Assembly: GCF_005049285.1 (NCBI RefSeq)
Contig: NZ_SOSC01000002.1
Span: forward strand, 186,001-250,000
DNA length: 64,000 nt
Reading direction: 5' to 3'
From: Halorientalis salina
GTDB taxonomy: Archaea; Halobacteriota; Halobacteria; Halobacteriales; Haloarculaceae
Positions 26,638 through 35,555 of the stretch are shown here, piece after piece. Position 1 is the stretch's first letter, and each line of letters begins with the position of its first letter. The position numbers were made by a program, and so were the translations under genes. The notes under the pieces are model-generated. The model made no database searches and was not told the DNA's origin. It saw nothing but the letters and a program-made list of their open reading frames with translations.

Positions 26638-26930
26638 ACCTTTTACTTCGTCGGGTTCGAGTCGCGCCTCCGGCGCGCTCGAACCACTCCTCGCAAAACG
26701 TCCTCAGAAATCGAAGATTTCTGATGGGCTGTCCCCAGAACGGCTTCGCCGTTCTGGTGTGCATGAAAGACGCGGAGCGTCTTTCATACTGCACAAGAGC
26801 TTCGCTCTTGTGAACGTTCATGAAAACTGCTCCGACTCACTTCGTTCGTCGAAGTGAACCGGCGTCGTCACGAACGAAGTGGGTGACGGCTCGAAAGACG
26901 CAGCGTCTTTCGGCGGCCGACGGCCGCCGG
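26635..26930. repeat. Composite hairpin element type 2, copy C, packed with extra palindromes
   Basis: It starts at the phoU stop (TGAACCTTTTACTTCGTCGG) and holds a nested palindrome (26655-26684), then CCACTCCTCGCAAAACGT. Four 3-base-loop hairpins sit inside: 26704-26724, 26735-26757, 26763-26787 and 26792-26812, with arms of 9-11 bp. The backbone then resumes with AACGTTCATGAAAA and ends in GTGAACCGG. A fixed-core hairpin (26866-26888) and two more palindromes (26892-26912 and 26911-26929) follow. No gene lies in the 416 bases between phoU and radB. Confidence 0.85.
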
Positions 26931-26958
26931 ATGCTGGTGGGTGCCTGCCTTTCCCCGT

Positions 26959-26981
26959 CGCCACGAACGAAGTGAGTGGCG
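26959..26981. repeat. Hairpin with conserved loop core GAACGAAGTGA
   Basis: Perfect 6-bp arms CGCCAC and GTGGCG surround the 11-base core. It is the second fixed-core hairpin in the phoU-radB gap; the other, at 26866-26888, has arms CGTCAC and GTGACG. Confidence 0.85.
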
Positions 26982-27053
26982 GCTCGGAAGCGCTTGCCCT
27001 TCCGGCGACGCTCGCAATGAAACGCGAGCGCGGCCACCGCACAGTACCGTTCC

Positions 27054-27746
27054 TCACGGCGTCTCGTCGACGCTCGCCAGTCCGTCGCCGGTGATCGAGA
27101 AGCGTGCGGTGTCCCCGGCGGGTTTCGACTGGTGTTTTTCGAGCGTGACGCGACGGTTGCCGCCGCGGAACCGCTCGATCCGGCAGACGACGCCCGACCA
27201 GTGAGTGAGCGTGTGGCCACCCAGAGGACTCGCGCGGTCGCTGTCCGGGTCGGTGTACACCTGATTGGTGATGACGACGGCGAGGTCGTGTTTGCGGGCC
27301 AGCGAGAGCAGGTGAGTCACCTGCTGGGCCACCGTTCGCAGGGCGTCGCCGGCCTCGTCGTCCTCGGAGCGTTTGATCCGGTAGAACCCGGTCGCGCTGT
27401 CCAGCACGATGAGGTCGACCCGCTCGGCGAACTGGGCGGCGTCCTGGACGGCCTCGCCCTGTTCCTCGAAATCGAGGGCGTCCGAGATGATGATCCGGGA
27501 GGCGAGGTCGTCGATATCCTCGGTCCGAGCGCCGGCCACCTGTTCGAGGCGGTCGACTGACAGCCCTTCGGTGTCGATGAAGAGGGCGCTGTCGCCGGCG
27601 GCGGCGGTCTCGACGGCCGCCGAGAGCGCGAGATTGGTCTTGCCGGCGGCCGGCGGGCCGTACAGTTGCGTGACCACGCCGCGTTCGAAGCCGCCGCCGA
27701 GGAGGTCGTCGATGGACGTACAGCCGGTCGGAATCGGCTCGCTCAC
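27054..27746 (-). CDS. radB: RadB, archaeal RecA/Rad51 paralogue
   Basis: About 230 residues. I prefer the GTG at 27746 (VSEPIPTGCTSIDDLLGGG), where RadB homology begins; an ATG at 27785 would add 13 residues. Walker A is GPPAAGKTN, Walker B LIVLDSATGFYR, and there is a loop motif VITNQVYTDPD. RadB assists RadA in homologous recombination and lacks the N-terminal HhH domain of RadA, as here. It follows a membrane-protein gene on the same strand. Confidence 0.93.
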   Translation of the reverse strand: MSEPIPTGCTSIDDLLGGGFERGVVTQLYGPPAAGKTNLALSAAVETAAAGDSALFIDTEGLSVDRLEQVAGARTEDIDDLASRIIISDALDFEEQGEAVQDAAQFAERVDLIVLDSATGFYRIKRSEDDEAGDALRTVAQQVTHLLSLARKHDLAVVITNQVYTDPDSDRASPLGGHTLTHWSGVVCRIERFRGGNRRVTLEKHQSKPAGDTARFSITGDGLASVDETP

Positions 27747-27785
27747 GTCCTGGCGTTGGAAACGCCCCGACAAAAGCGCTCCCAC

Positions 27786-28640
27786 TCAGGCCCGCGGGAG
27801 ATGGTCGCCGAGTGCGGCCGTGACGGCGTCCACGTCGATATCGGCTCTGGCACAGCGAATCGCCGGCCGCCACCGCGACCGCCAGCGGACGACGATCGTC
27901 TCGTCAGTCACCGCGTAGCTCTCGAAGGCGTCCCACTCGTAGAGGTACCGGGTCGCCGGATCACGGCGCTCCAGGCCCGCTGGCGTCACCCGGTAGGTTC
28001 GCTCTCGACCGACGTTCCCAAGCAGGATGACCGGGACGAACAGGACCTGTGCGACTGTGCCGACCCACTCCGCGTTCAGAAGGTACCCGCCGGCCCAGAT
28101 GGGGACGAGGAGACACATCGCCACGACGCTGGCGTACTGGAGCCGTTTCCGCGATTGGTCGGGCCAGCCGGCCGTCCACTCACAGGTCACAGACTCGTCG
28201 TCGACGACGGCGTCGGCGTACCGGCTTCTGGACATCGCGACCAGGCCGATGCCGACGAGTATGCCGACCACGCAAAACAGAAACCCGACGAGTGCACCCG
28301 CGCTGGCCGACGACGACTCGACGGCAGCGAGGAACGCGAAGTAGCCGAGGAGCGCGAAAACTGGCAGGAAGACGAGTCCCCACGCGACTCTCGTGGCACC
28401 CATCCGCTCTGGAAGCCCGCGCCAGCGCGTGACGCCCCAAGCAACACCGACAGTGATAGCCGTAACTGCTGCCAGCAGACCGAAATACAGGACCGCCGCG
28501 TCGCCACTCACCCACAGTCCGAGCCCGATGACGACAGCCGGAGTCAGAAGTAACGCGGCGTACAGGCCAGCCACGAACGCGAAGAACGTGTCCGGCCGTT
28601 CCGGCGACTGGAGGGCGGGGCCCCGGAACTGCTCGTGCAT
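27786..28640 (-). CDS. Polytopic membrane protein, PH-like C-terminus, unknown function
   Basis: 284 residues from the ATG at 28640 (MHEQFRGPALQSPERPD). About six hydrophobic segments (such as FVAGLYAALLLTPAVVIGLG and GALVGFLFCVVGILVGIGLV) are followed by a soluble end: YRVTPAGLERRDPATRYLYEW, then ESYAVTDETIVVRWRSRWRP. The layout, membrane bundle then strand-rich tail, is like the gene at 15244-16047. They may be distant relatives. No motif points to a specific activity. Confidence 0.8.
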   Translation of the reverse strand: MHEQFRGPALQSPERPDTFFAFVAGLYAALLLTPAVVIGLGLWVSGDAAVLYFGLLAAVTAITVGVAWGVTRWRGLPERMGATRVAWGLVFLPVFALLGYFAFLAAVESSSASAGALVGFLFCVVGILVGIGLVAMSRSRYADAVVDDESVTCEWTAGWPDQSRKRLQYASVVAMCLLVPIWAGGYLLNAEWVGTVAQVLFVPVILLGNVGRERTYRVTPAGLERRDPATRYLYEWDAFESYAVTDETIVVRWRSRWRPAIRCARADIDVDAVTAALGDHLPRA

Positions 28641-28712
28641 GTTCGAATCACCCGTCCACGGTGTGAAAGCATTTGTGCCACAACCTAAGTCGGCCCGCTG
28701 CCAACTTCCGCT

Positions 28713-29441
28713 GTGATCGTCGTCGCCACGGAGGACTTCGAGGTGTACCACGGCGTGGTCAACGAGCTGCGCGACCGCGGCGTCCCGTTCACCACCATCG
28801 AGCCCGACGACCCCCTGCCCGACCGCGCATCCGTGCTGGTCACTGGTCCGGAGCGCGAGATCGACAGCGACGTCGAGACGGTCAGGGCCGAGCCCGAGAA
28901 CCCGCGACGAGCGGTCGAGGAGGTGCTGACGGCGCTGCGCGGGGGCGGCGGCCGGACGATCGTCGGCATCGACCCCGGCGACCGCCCGGGGATCGCCGTA
29001 CTGGAGGGTGAAAGCGTCGTCGCCGCGTTCCACGTTCCGTCCGCCAAGACCGCCCAGGTTGTCGAGCGGGAACTCGAGGACGCCACGTCACCGCTGGTCC
29101 GCATCGGCGACGGCGCGCGGATGGTCGGCGCGCGCATCATCGACGACCTGCCGGACGTGCCGGTCGAACTCGTCGACGAGACCGGGACGACGCCGTACCT
29201 CGGCACCGGTGCTCGGGGGATGGGTGACGTCCTCGCCGCCGTCAACATCGCCCGGATCGCGGGCGAGGAGATCGAATCCCGCGACGTCGAACCCACTGCC
29301 GGCGAGATCCGGACGATCAAGGAGCGCTCACGCGAGCAGTCCGAGGACAACCGGACTATCGGCGAGGGACTGGCCCGGCGCGTCGCCGTCGGCGAGTTGA
29401 CCATCGACGAAGCGCTGGCCGAACACCGCGACGACGGCTGA
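28713..29441 (+). CDS. Protein with a C-terminal RuvC/YqgF-like RNase H fold
   Basis: 242 residues starting with GTG at 28713. The first 80 residues form an alpha/beta unit (IVVATEDFEVYHGVVNELRD). From about residue 85 a RuvC/YqgF-type pattern appears: IVGIDPGDRPGIAVLEGES, a central DGARMVGARIIDDLP, and DETGTTPY followed by MGDVLAAVNIARIAG. A C-terminal helical tail follows. The first acidic residue (GIDPGD) is present; other metal ligands are plausible but unproven. It could be a nuclease or a nucleic-acid-binding relative. Confidence 0.75.
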   Translation: MIVVATEDFEVYHGVVNELRDRGVPFTTIEPDDPLPDRASVLVTGPEREIDSDVETVRAEPENPRRAVEEVLTALRGGGGRTIVGIDPGDRPGIAVLEGESVVAAFHVPSAKTAQVVERELEDATSPLVRIGDGARMVGARIIDDLPDVPVELVDETGTTPYLGTGARGMGDVLAAVNIARIAGEEIESRDVEPTAGEIRTIKERSREQSEDNRTIGEGLARRVAVGELTIDEALAEHRDDG

Positions 29442-29443
29442 CC

Positions 29444-30781
29444 CTACCCTGACACCGCGTTCTCCGCGCGCCGCATGACCGCCCGAACCGGCAGGTCCGT
29501 CTCCCGGGCCACCGCGAGCGCGTCGTCGTACTCGGCGCTCACGTCGAAAACCGTTCCGTCCGCGTCGCTGGCGACCTTCACGTCGACCTCGAACTCGGTT
29601 CCGTCGACGGAAATGGTGGCCGTGACGAGTTCGCGGTCGGCCATCCACCGGTGGCCGGCCCCGTGTTCGCGCACGCCCAGCGTCCCCGTCTCCTGGGCGA
29701 GTCGACGAGCGACCCGCTCGGCGTCCTCGGGTTTGACAATGACCTTCACGAGGTGTCCGGGCCGGGATTTCTTCATCGTGAGCGGGACGATGGACACGTC
29801 TCGTGCGCCCGCGTCCGCGAGCGTCTCCTGGAGCCCGCCGAGGACCTCCGGGGGCACGTCGTCGACGTTCGTCTCCAGAACCGTGATTGCGTCCCGCTCG
29901 AGGCCGCCGCTCCCGTCGCCGACGAGGGCGCGCAGGACGTTGGGTCGGTCGGCGAAGTCGTACCCGCCCGCGCCGTAGCCCGAGGACTCGACGCGGAGCG
30001 ACGGGAGCGTCTCGACACCGTCGGCGACGTGGGCGAGGATCGCCGCACCGGTGGGCGTCAGGAGTTCCGCGTCGACGGGACCGCCCCGCAGCGACCAGTC
30101 GGCTCGTTCGGCGACCTCGACGACGGCGGGCGTCGGCACCGGGTAGGTCCCGTGGCTCATCTCGACCTCGCCGCCGCCGGTCGAAAGCGGCGTCGTCACC
30201 ACCCGCTCCGGATCCAGGTCGTCGAGCAGGAGACAGGCGCCGACCACGTCCGCGATGGCGTCGTCGGCCCCGACCTCGTGGAAGTGGGTCTCGGTCAGGT
30301 CGGTTCCGTGAACCGCCGCCTCGGCCTCCCCAAGTATCTCGAAGACGGCTTTCGCGTCCGCCGTGACGCCGGCCGGCAGCTCCAGCGACTCGACGACATC
30401 GAGGACTTCCTCGTAGGTGCGCTGTGAGCCGTGACCTTCCGCGTGGGTGTGGCCGTGGTCGTGGTGGTGATGGTCGTCATGGTCGTGGCCACCGTCACCA
30501 TGATCGTGGTCGTGGTCACCGTGGTCGTGGTGGTGATGGTCGTGACCATCGTCTCCGTGGTCGTGACCGTCGTGATCGTGATCTGCGCCGGTCAGCACCA
30601 CGTCGACGGCAGTGGCACTGATGGCGTTTTTCTCGACCTCGCGGACCTCGTAGGCCACGTTCAGGGCGTCGGCGTCCTCGACGGGTGCGAGGGCGTCACG
30701 ATCGGCACCGGCCGCGAGCAGTGCGGCCAGCAGCATGTCGCCGCTGGCACCCATCCGGCCGTCGAAGGCGAGTGTTCGCAT
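29444..30781 (-). CDS. larC: LarC, nickel insertion protein for the pincer cofactor, with His-rich insert
   Basis: 445 residues from the ATG at 30781 (MRTLAFDGRMGASGDML). The N-terminal motif FDGRMGASGDMLLAALL, the middle THFHEVGADDAIADVVG and VEMSHGTYPVPTPAV, and the end with TNVDDVPPEVLGGL and MKKSRPGHLVKVI are typical of LarC. It loads nickel in the cofactor of lactate-racemase-type enzymes, which are not in this window. Residues about 70-115 are a His/Asp run of some 45 residues, a probable Ni store. Start supported by a CTTTTACC box upstream. Confidence 0.93.
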   Translation of the reverse strand: MRTLAFDGRMGASGDMLLAALLAAGADRDALAPVEDADALNVAYEVREVEKNAISATAVDVVLTGADHDHDGHDHGDDGHDHHHHDHGDHDHDHGDGGHDHDDHHHHDHGHTHAEGHGSQRTYEEVLDVVESLELPAGVTADAKAVFEILGEAEAAVHGTDLTETHFHEVGADDAIADVVGACLLLDDLDPERVVTTPLSTGGGEVEMSHGTYPVPTPAVVEVAERADWSLRGGPVDAELLTPTGAAILAHVADGVETLPSLRVESSGYGAGGYDFADRPNVLRALVGDGSGGLERDAITVLETNVDDVPPEVLGGLQETLADAGARDVSIVPLTMKKSRPGHLVKVIVKPEDAERVARRLAQETGTLGVREHGAGHRWMADRELVTATISVDGTEFEVDVKVASDADGTVFDVSAEYDDALAVARETDLPVRAVMRRAENAVSG

Positions 30782-30907
30782 ACTCGGAGCGAGACCGTAC
30801 AGCGGGTAAAAGCGTCCGGTCCCGGGCGAGTTCGACCGGACTGATAGGCGACTGTCGACGAGGAGAACCCCCACTGTCATTGTGCTCGCCTCGATACCGT
30901 CGACCCG

Positions 30908-32104
30908 ATGCCGACGCCGGAGGCGACGAAACGAACGCTGTGGGTCATCGTCGCATCAGCGACGCTGACGGTCATGGCCGGCGCGATCCTGGGGCCGGTC
31001 GTCCCGGGGATTCAGGCAGGCCTCGGCGTTTCGGAGTCGCTGGCGGGGCTCATCATCACCACGCACGGGCTGTTCATCGTGCTGACGAGTCCGCTCGCGG
31101 GAGCGATCATCGACCGGTTCGGGCCGCGTCGCCCGTTCGTGGGCGGTCTGCTTGTGTACGCCGTCGGCGGCGGTGCCGGCCTCGTCGTCGAGACGTTCGC
31201 GCCGCTGCTGGTCTCACGGGCGGTCCTGGGAATCGGAACGGCCTTCGTGTATACGGGCGTCACCGTGTTGATCTACGACCTCTACGAGGGCCAGCGGATG
31301 GACCGCGCGCTCGGGCTCCGCAGCAGCGCCAACAGTGCCGGGGCCGCCGTCTGGCCGCTGGTCGGTGGTGCGCTGGGCACCCTCTCGTGGCAGTTCCCCT
31401 TCGCCGTCTACCTGATTGCGCTCCCGCTCGGGTTGCTCGCCGTCGTGACTGTGCCCGAAACTGGCCGGGGAAGTACAAACACCGCGGCCAACGGCGGCGC
31501 GGACCCCTCCCGGACCGACGGCGGACTGGCTGGCGTCGTGTCGGTGTTCCGCCGGCGGCCGGCGCTCCTGGCCGTGTACCTGCTGTACTTCGGGGCAAAT
31601 ACGCTCCTGTACAGCATCGTGGTGTTCTACCCGCAACTGCTCGAAGGGGTCGGAATCACCTCGTCGTTCTCGATCAGCCTGTATCTGGCCGCCAACGGTG
31701 CCGCCGGCGGCCTCTCGGCGGTCGCCTACGACCGGCTGAAACGGCGGGTCGGCGCGCACGCGCTGGTTCTGGCTGCGCTGGGACTCTGGAGTCTGGCGTT
31801 CGCGCTCGCGGTGGTCGCCGACTCGGCGCTGTTGGCCGTGCCGCCGGTCGTCTGTTTCGGCCTCGGACTGGGCCTGGTCTTTCCCTCGTCGTTCGCCTGG
31901 GTCGAGTCGCTTGCACCCGCGGACCGCCAGGGGCAGTACAGTTCCTACGTGGCCTCCTTCGGCTACATCGGCCAGTTCCTCTCGCCGGTGCTGTTCGGCC
32001 CACTCGTCCCGCTGGTCGGCGTCCGTGGCGTGTTCGGGGCGGCCGCGGCGGTCGCCGTCACCGGCGCGCTCTCGCTCGGCGGGACGCTCCTGTGGCGACG
32101 GTAG
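30908..32104 (+). CDS. Major facilitator superfamily transporter
   Basis: 398 residues with about twelve membrane helices. MFS motif A is present between helices 2 and 3 (GAIIDRFGPRRPFVGG), and a related half-motif in the second repeat (YDRLKRRVGAHA). The central loop (TNTAANGGADPSRTDGG) separates the two six-helix halves. It resembles drug/H+ antiporters, but the substrate is unknown. It is divergent from larC with a 126-base gap. Confidence 0.9.
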   Translation: MPTPEATKRTLWVIVASATLTVMAGAILGPVVPGIQAGLGVSESLAGLIITTHGLFIVLTSPLAGAIIDRFGPRRPFVGGLLVYAVGGGAGLVVETFAPLLVSRAVLGIGTAFVYTGVTVLIYDLYEGQRMDRALGLRSSANSAGAAVWPLVGGALGTLSWQFPFAVYLIALPLGLLAVVTVPETGRGSTNTAANGGADPSRTDGGLAGVVSVFRRRPALLAVYLLYFGANTLLYSIVVFYPQLLEGVGITSSFSISLYLAANGAAGGLSAVAYDRLKRRVGAHALVLAALGLWSLAFALAVVADSALLAVPPVVCFGLGLGLVFPSSFAWVESLAPADRQGQYSSYVASFGYIGQFLSPVLFGPLVPLVGVRGVFGAAAAVAVTGALSLGGTLLWRR

Positions 32105-32289
32105 CAGGACGCGTGTCGAACTGGAACGAACCCGTCCAGGGACCACGCCGCTTCTGAGGGCCATCCGGTAATCCAGGTCGGGTCCCGTTACTATCCAGTC
32201 GCGGTCCGAATTATCAAACCGGACCACCGGTAGCAAAAAGCATATCTCCCGGGGTCCCGGACTGTGCTACATCCCCACAGGCAACAAGT

Positions 32290-34515
32290 ATGAATGAAGT
32301 CCAACTGGAGGTGGCGAAGGCCTACCCGAACGATTCGGGCCGCGGTATCGCCCGCCTGGATCCGGACACTCTGCTACACCTCAAGCTCTCGCCCGGCGAC
32401 ATCATCGAGATCGAGGGCAGCGACACGACTGCGGCGAAGGTGTGGCGAGCGGACCGGCAGGACTGGAACACCGATACCGTCCGTATCGACGGGTTCACGC
32501 GGCAAAATGCCGACGTGGGCATCGGTGAACGCGTCACCATCCGCAAGGCAGAAGCACAGAAAGCAGACGAACTCGTCCTCGCACCCCCCGAGGAAGCGAG
32601 CGTCCAGTTCGGCAGCGACGCTGCCGGCATGGTCAAACGACAGATCCTGAAACGGCCGGTCGTCGAGCGCGACATCGTCCCGGTGATGTCCTCGACGAAC
32701 CACCCGTTCATGCGCTCGCCCGGGCAGGCCATCCCGCTCATCGCGGTCGAGACCGACCCGGAGGGGGTCGTCCTCATCACCGAGGACACCGACGTGGAAC
32801 TCCGCGAAGAACCCATCTCCGGCTTCGAGAAGACGGGCGGCGGCATCACCTACGAGGACATCGGCGGCCTCCAGAACGAGATCCAGCGGGTTCGGGAGAT
32901 GGTCGAACTCCCGATGAAGCACCCGCAGATCTTCAAGAAACTCGGCATCGAGCCGCCCCAGGGAGTCTTGCTCCACGGCCCGCCCGGCACCGGGAAGACG
33001 CTGCTCGCGAAAGCCGTCGCCAACGAGACCTCCGCCAGTTTCTTCTCTATCGCCGGTCCGGAGATCATCTCGAAGTACTACGGCGAGTCCGAACAGCAAC
33101 TCAGGGAGATCTTCGAGGACGCCAGCGAAGAGGCGCCCTCGATCATCTTCATCGACGAACTCGACTCCATCGCGCCCAAACGCGAGGACGTCACCGGCGA
33201 GGTCGAACGCCGGGTCGTCGCCCAACTGCTGACGATGATGGACGGCCTCGAAAGCCGGGGCCAGGTCATCGTCATCGCGGCGACCAACCGCGTCGACAGC
33301 GTCGATCCGGCGCTGCGTCGCCCCGGTCGCTTCGACCGCGAGATCGAGATCGGCGTCCCCGACGAGGTGGGCCGCGAGGAGATCATGCAGATCCACACCC
33401 GCGGGATGCCCCTCTCGGACGACGTGAACCTCTCGAAACTCGCCACCGAGACCCACGGGTTCGTCGGCGCTGACATCGAGAGCCTCACGAAGGAAGCGGC
33501 GATGAAGGCCCTGCGGCGGTACCTCCCCGAGATCGATCTCGACGAGGAGGACATCCCGCCGAGCCTCATCGACCGGATGATCATCAAGCGCGACGACTTC
33601 CGCGGCGCCCTCAACGAGGTGAGTCCGAGCGCGATGCGGGAGGTACTGGTCGAGCTCCCGAAGATCGACTGGGACGACGTGGGCGGACTGCCCGAACCCA
33701 AAGAGCAGGTCCAGGAGGCCGTGGAGTGGCCGATGTCGAGCCCGGAGAAGTTCGAGCGGTTCGGCATCACGCCGCCGTCGGGCGTCCTGCTGTACGGGCC
33801 GCCCGGGACCGGCAAGACGCTGATGGCCAAAGCCGTCGCCAACGAGACGGACGCCAACTTCATCAGCGTGCGCGGGCCGCAACTGCTCTCGAAGTGGGTC
33901 GGCGAATCCGAGAAGGCGATCCGCCAGACCTTCCGGAAGGCCCGGCAGGTCTCGCCGACGATCATCTTCTTCGACGAGCTGGACTCGCTGGCCCCTGGAC
34001 GGGGCGGCGAGGTCGGCTCGAACGTCTCCGAGCGCGTCGTCAACCAGCTACTGACGGAACTGGATGGCTTGGAAGAGATGGAAGACGTGATGGTCATCGG
34101 CGCGACCAACCGGCCGGACATGATCGACCCGGCGCTCATCCGCTCGGGTCGCTTCGATCGGTTGGTCATGATCGGCGAGCCGGACGTGGAGGGCCGCGAG
34201 CAGATCCTCCGCATCCACACCCAGGACATGCCGCTGTCGGCGGACGTGAGCCTGCGCGAACTGGCCGAGATCTCGGAGGGCTACGTCGGCAGCGACCTCG
34301 AATCCATCGCCCGGGAGGCCGCCATCGAGGCACTCCGCGAGGACGACGACGCCGACATCGTCGAGATGCGCCACTTCCGCCAGGCCCTCGAAGGAGTCCG
34401 TCCGACCGTCGACGAGGACATCCGCGACTACTTCGAGCAGATGAAAGACGAGTTCAAAGGCGGCGGCGCCGAGACCCAGCAGGGCCGCGGCGGCGGGCGC
34501 ATCGGCTTCCAGTGA
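32290..34515 (+). CDS. CDC48/VCP-type AAA+ unfoldase
   Basis: 741 residues. The N domain (double-psi barrel, about 1-185) begins [19 protein letters not shown]. Then come two AAA+ modules, D1 with Walker A GPPGTGKT at 230-237 and Walker [13 protein letters not shown], and D2 with Walker A at 503-510 and [12 protein letters not shown]. Both have arginine-finger regions (PGRFDRE, SGRFDRL). It unfolds proteins and probably feeds the proteasome. The end is [10 protein letters not shown] repeat element starts at its stop codon. Confidence 0.97.
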   Translation: MNEVQLEVAKAYPNDSGRGIARLDPDTLLHLKLSPGDIIEIEGSDTTAAKVWRADRQDWNTDTVRIDGFTRQNADVGIGERVTIRKAEAQKADELVLAPPEEASVQFGSDAAGMVKRQILKRPVVERDIVPVMSSTNHPFMRSPGQAIPLIAVETDPEGVVLITEDTDVELREEPISGFEKTGGGITYEDIGGLQNEIQRVREMVELPMKHPQIFKKLGIEPPQGVLLHGPPGTGKTLLAKAVANETSASFFSIAGPEIISKYYGESEQQLREIFEDASEEAPSIIFIDELDSIAPKREDVTGEVERRVVAQLLTMMDGLESRGQVIVIAATNRVDSVDPALRRPGRFDREIEIGVPDEVGREEIMQIHTRGMPLSDDVNLSKLATETHGFVGADIESLTKEAAMKALRRYLPEIDLDEEDIPPSLIDRMIIKRDDFRGALNEVSPSAMREVLVELPKIDWDDVGGLPEPKEQVQEAVEWPMSSPEKFERFGITPPSGVLLYGPPGTGKTLMAKAVANETDANFISVRGPQLLSKWVGESEKAIRQTFRKARQVSPTIIFFDELDSLAPGRGGEVGSNVSERVVNQLLTELDGLEEMEDVMVIGATNRPDMIDPALIRSGRFDRLVMIGEPDVEGREQILRIHTQDMPLSADVSLRELAEISEGYVGSDLESIAREAAIEALREDDDADIVEMRHFRQALEGVRPTVDEDIRDYFEQMKDEFKGGGAETQQGRGGGRIGFQ

Positions 34516-34616
34516 ACCTTTTCCGTCGTCGGGTTCGCGCCTAACGGCGCGACCGCTCCTTGAAAAACGTTCATGAAAAAGGCTCGGCGCTCACTCCGTT
34601 CGCGCCGAGTGAACCG
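34513..34616. repeat. Composite hairpin element type 2, copy B
   Basis: It begins at the cdc48 stop with TGAACCTTTTCCGTCGTCGG. A short hairpin (CGCGCC-TAAC-GGCGCG, 34535-34550) follows. Then CCGCTCCTTGAAAAACGT, TCATGAAAAAGG, a fixed-core hairpin with perfect 8-bp arms CTCGGCGC/GCGCCGAG (34583-34609) around TCACTCCGTTC, and GTGAACCGG. It is the cleanest of the three copies and includes a T-run placed to act as a terminator. Confidence 0.85.
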
Positions 34617-34694
34617 GCTCGTCCCGAAGAGAGTCGTCTGACCGCACGGAGCACTGGAAAGACCAGAGTAAGTGTCGACGGATCCGTATCAGCC

Positions 34695-34820
34695 ATGACA
34701 GGAGACGACCCACAGGCGTTCGACGACGAGCAGGAAGCGCGGACAGAAACGTTGCTCGACGGCGACGCTGAGGGCGAGTCCGGCGAATTGGAGGTCCCGC
34801 CTGCCGTGTATCAAGGGTAG
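34695..34820 (+). CDS. Small acidic hypothetical protein
   Basis: 41 residues from the ATG at 34695 (MTGDDPQAFDDEQEARTE). It is very acidic, has no cysteine and no recognisable domain. Acidity and codon use are like other haloarchaeal proteins, which is the main reason to accept it. It could be spurious. Confidence 0.45.
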   Translation: MTGDDPQAFDDEQEARTETLLDGDAEGESGELEVPPAVYQG

Positions 34821-34840
34821 AATCAGAAACCCGACCGAAA

Positions 34841-35086
34841 TCACCGCTCCAGTCTCGCGCCGTCCCGCGGACAGTAGTCGTAGGCGTCGTTTCTGGTCCG
34901 GAACTCACACTCCGGACAGGTGCGGGGCGGATCGGCGTCGTCGCTCCGGACTTCCCGGAACAGGAAGGGGACGAAGGGCAAGAACAGCAGGAACACGAAC
35001 GTCTCGAAGTACCACCAGAGGGCGACGCTCACGAGGAGGCTCCCGACCAGACCGACCGCCGCCGTGAGCGTCCGAGAGCCGACCAT
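34841..35086 (-). CDS. Small membrane protein with C-terminal zinc ribbon
   Basis: 81 residues from the ATG at 35086 (MVGSRTLTAAVGLVG); an ATG at 35119 is possible. Two hydrophobic segments (LTAAVGLVGSLLVSVALWW and FVFLLFLPFVPFLF) precede a ribbon with CPEC and a single later Cys in YDYCPRDGARL, so zinc binding would be incomplete or shared in a dimer. Unknown function. Confidence 0.78.
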   Translation of the reverse strand: MVGSRTLTAAVGLVGSLLVSVALWWYFETFVFLLFLPFVPFLFREVRSDDADPPRTCPECEFRTRNDAYDYCPRDGARLER

Positions 35087-35300
35087 GTGTGTTCCGTGCC
35101 ACTCGACGAGCAAAAGCAACCCGAGTTCTCGTTCGATCCGCCCTGGTGGAGCGGGAGCCGACCCGACGGCTGCAATTTGTCGTTCATGGTTTCATATTTC
35201 ACGTTCGTTCGCCAGTTATCTACTGAACGTGGTCCTAGAATCGATATTACTTCCTTGTACAGAACCTTTATCAACTATCTCTGAACAATTGTTGATTGTA

Positions 35301-35453
35301 ATGTCCAAGGCAGAAACCCCCTCGGCTGGCATCGACCTCCCGTACAACCCGTCGGCGAGCTACGCACCGTGTCGGAACTGTGAGGAAGGGACGCTCGTCT
35401 GGGACGCGGAGGCAGAGACGTCACGCTGCCGCTGCTGTGGCGTCACAGTATAG
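35301..35453 (+). CDS. Small zinc-ribbon protein
   Basis: 50 residues from the ATG at 35301. Two Cys pairs, CRNC and CRCC, are separated by EEGTLVWDAEAETSR, giving a compact zinc ribbon. A TTTATC box lies about 35 bases upstream and a perfect AACAATTGTT palindrome (35285-35294) sits just before the start. Small zinc proteins of this type are widespread in haloarchaea; the role of this one is not recognised. Confidence 0.78.
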   Translation: MSKAETPSAGIDLPYNPSASYAPCRNCEEGTLVWDAEAETSRCRCCGVTV

Positions 35454-35555
35454 GAACCAGCACCTCCCAGTCAGGTCCATTCGGTCGCCGTCCACGTCCC
35501 AGGTGGCGGCCGTCCGTTTTTTCGAAAAGGCGATACAGGAGCCGGTCGTAGCAGG

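Noticed and set aside
30424-30600. CRISPR-like repeats in the larC region
   Set aside because: The periodicity is a His/Asp codon tract inside the coding frame; no spacers or direct-repeat structure.
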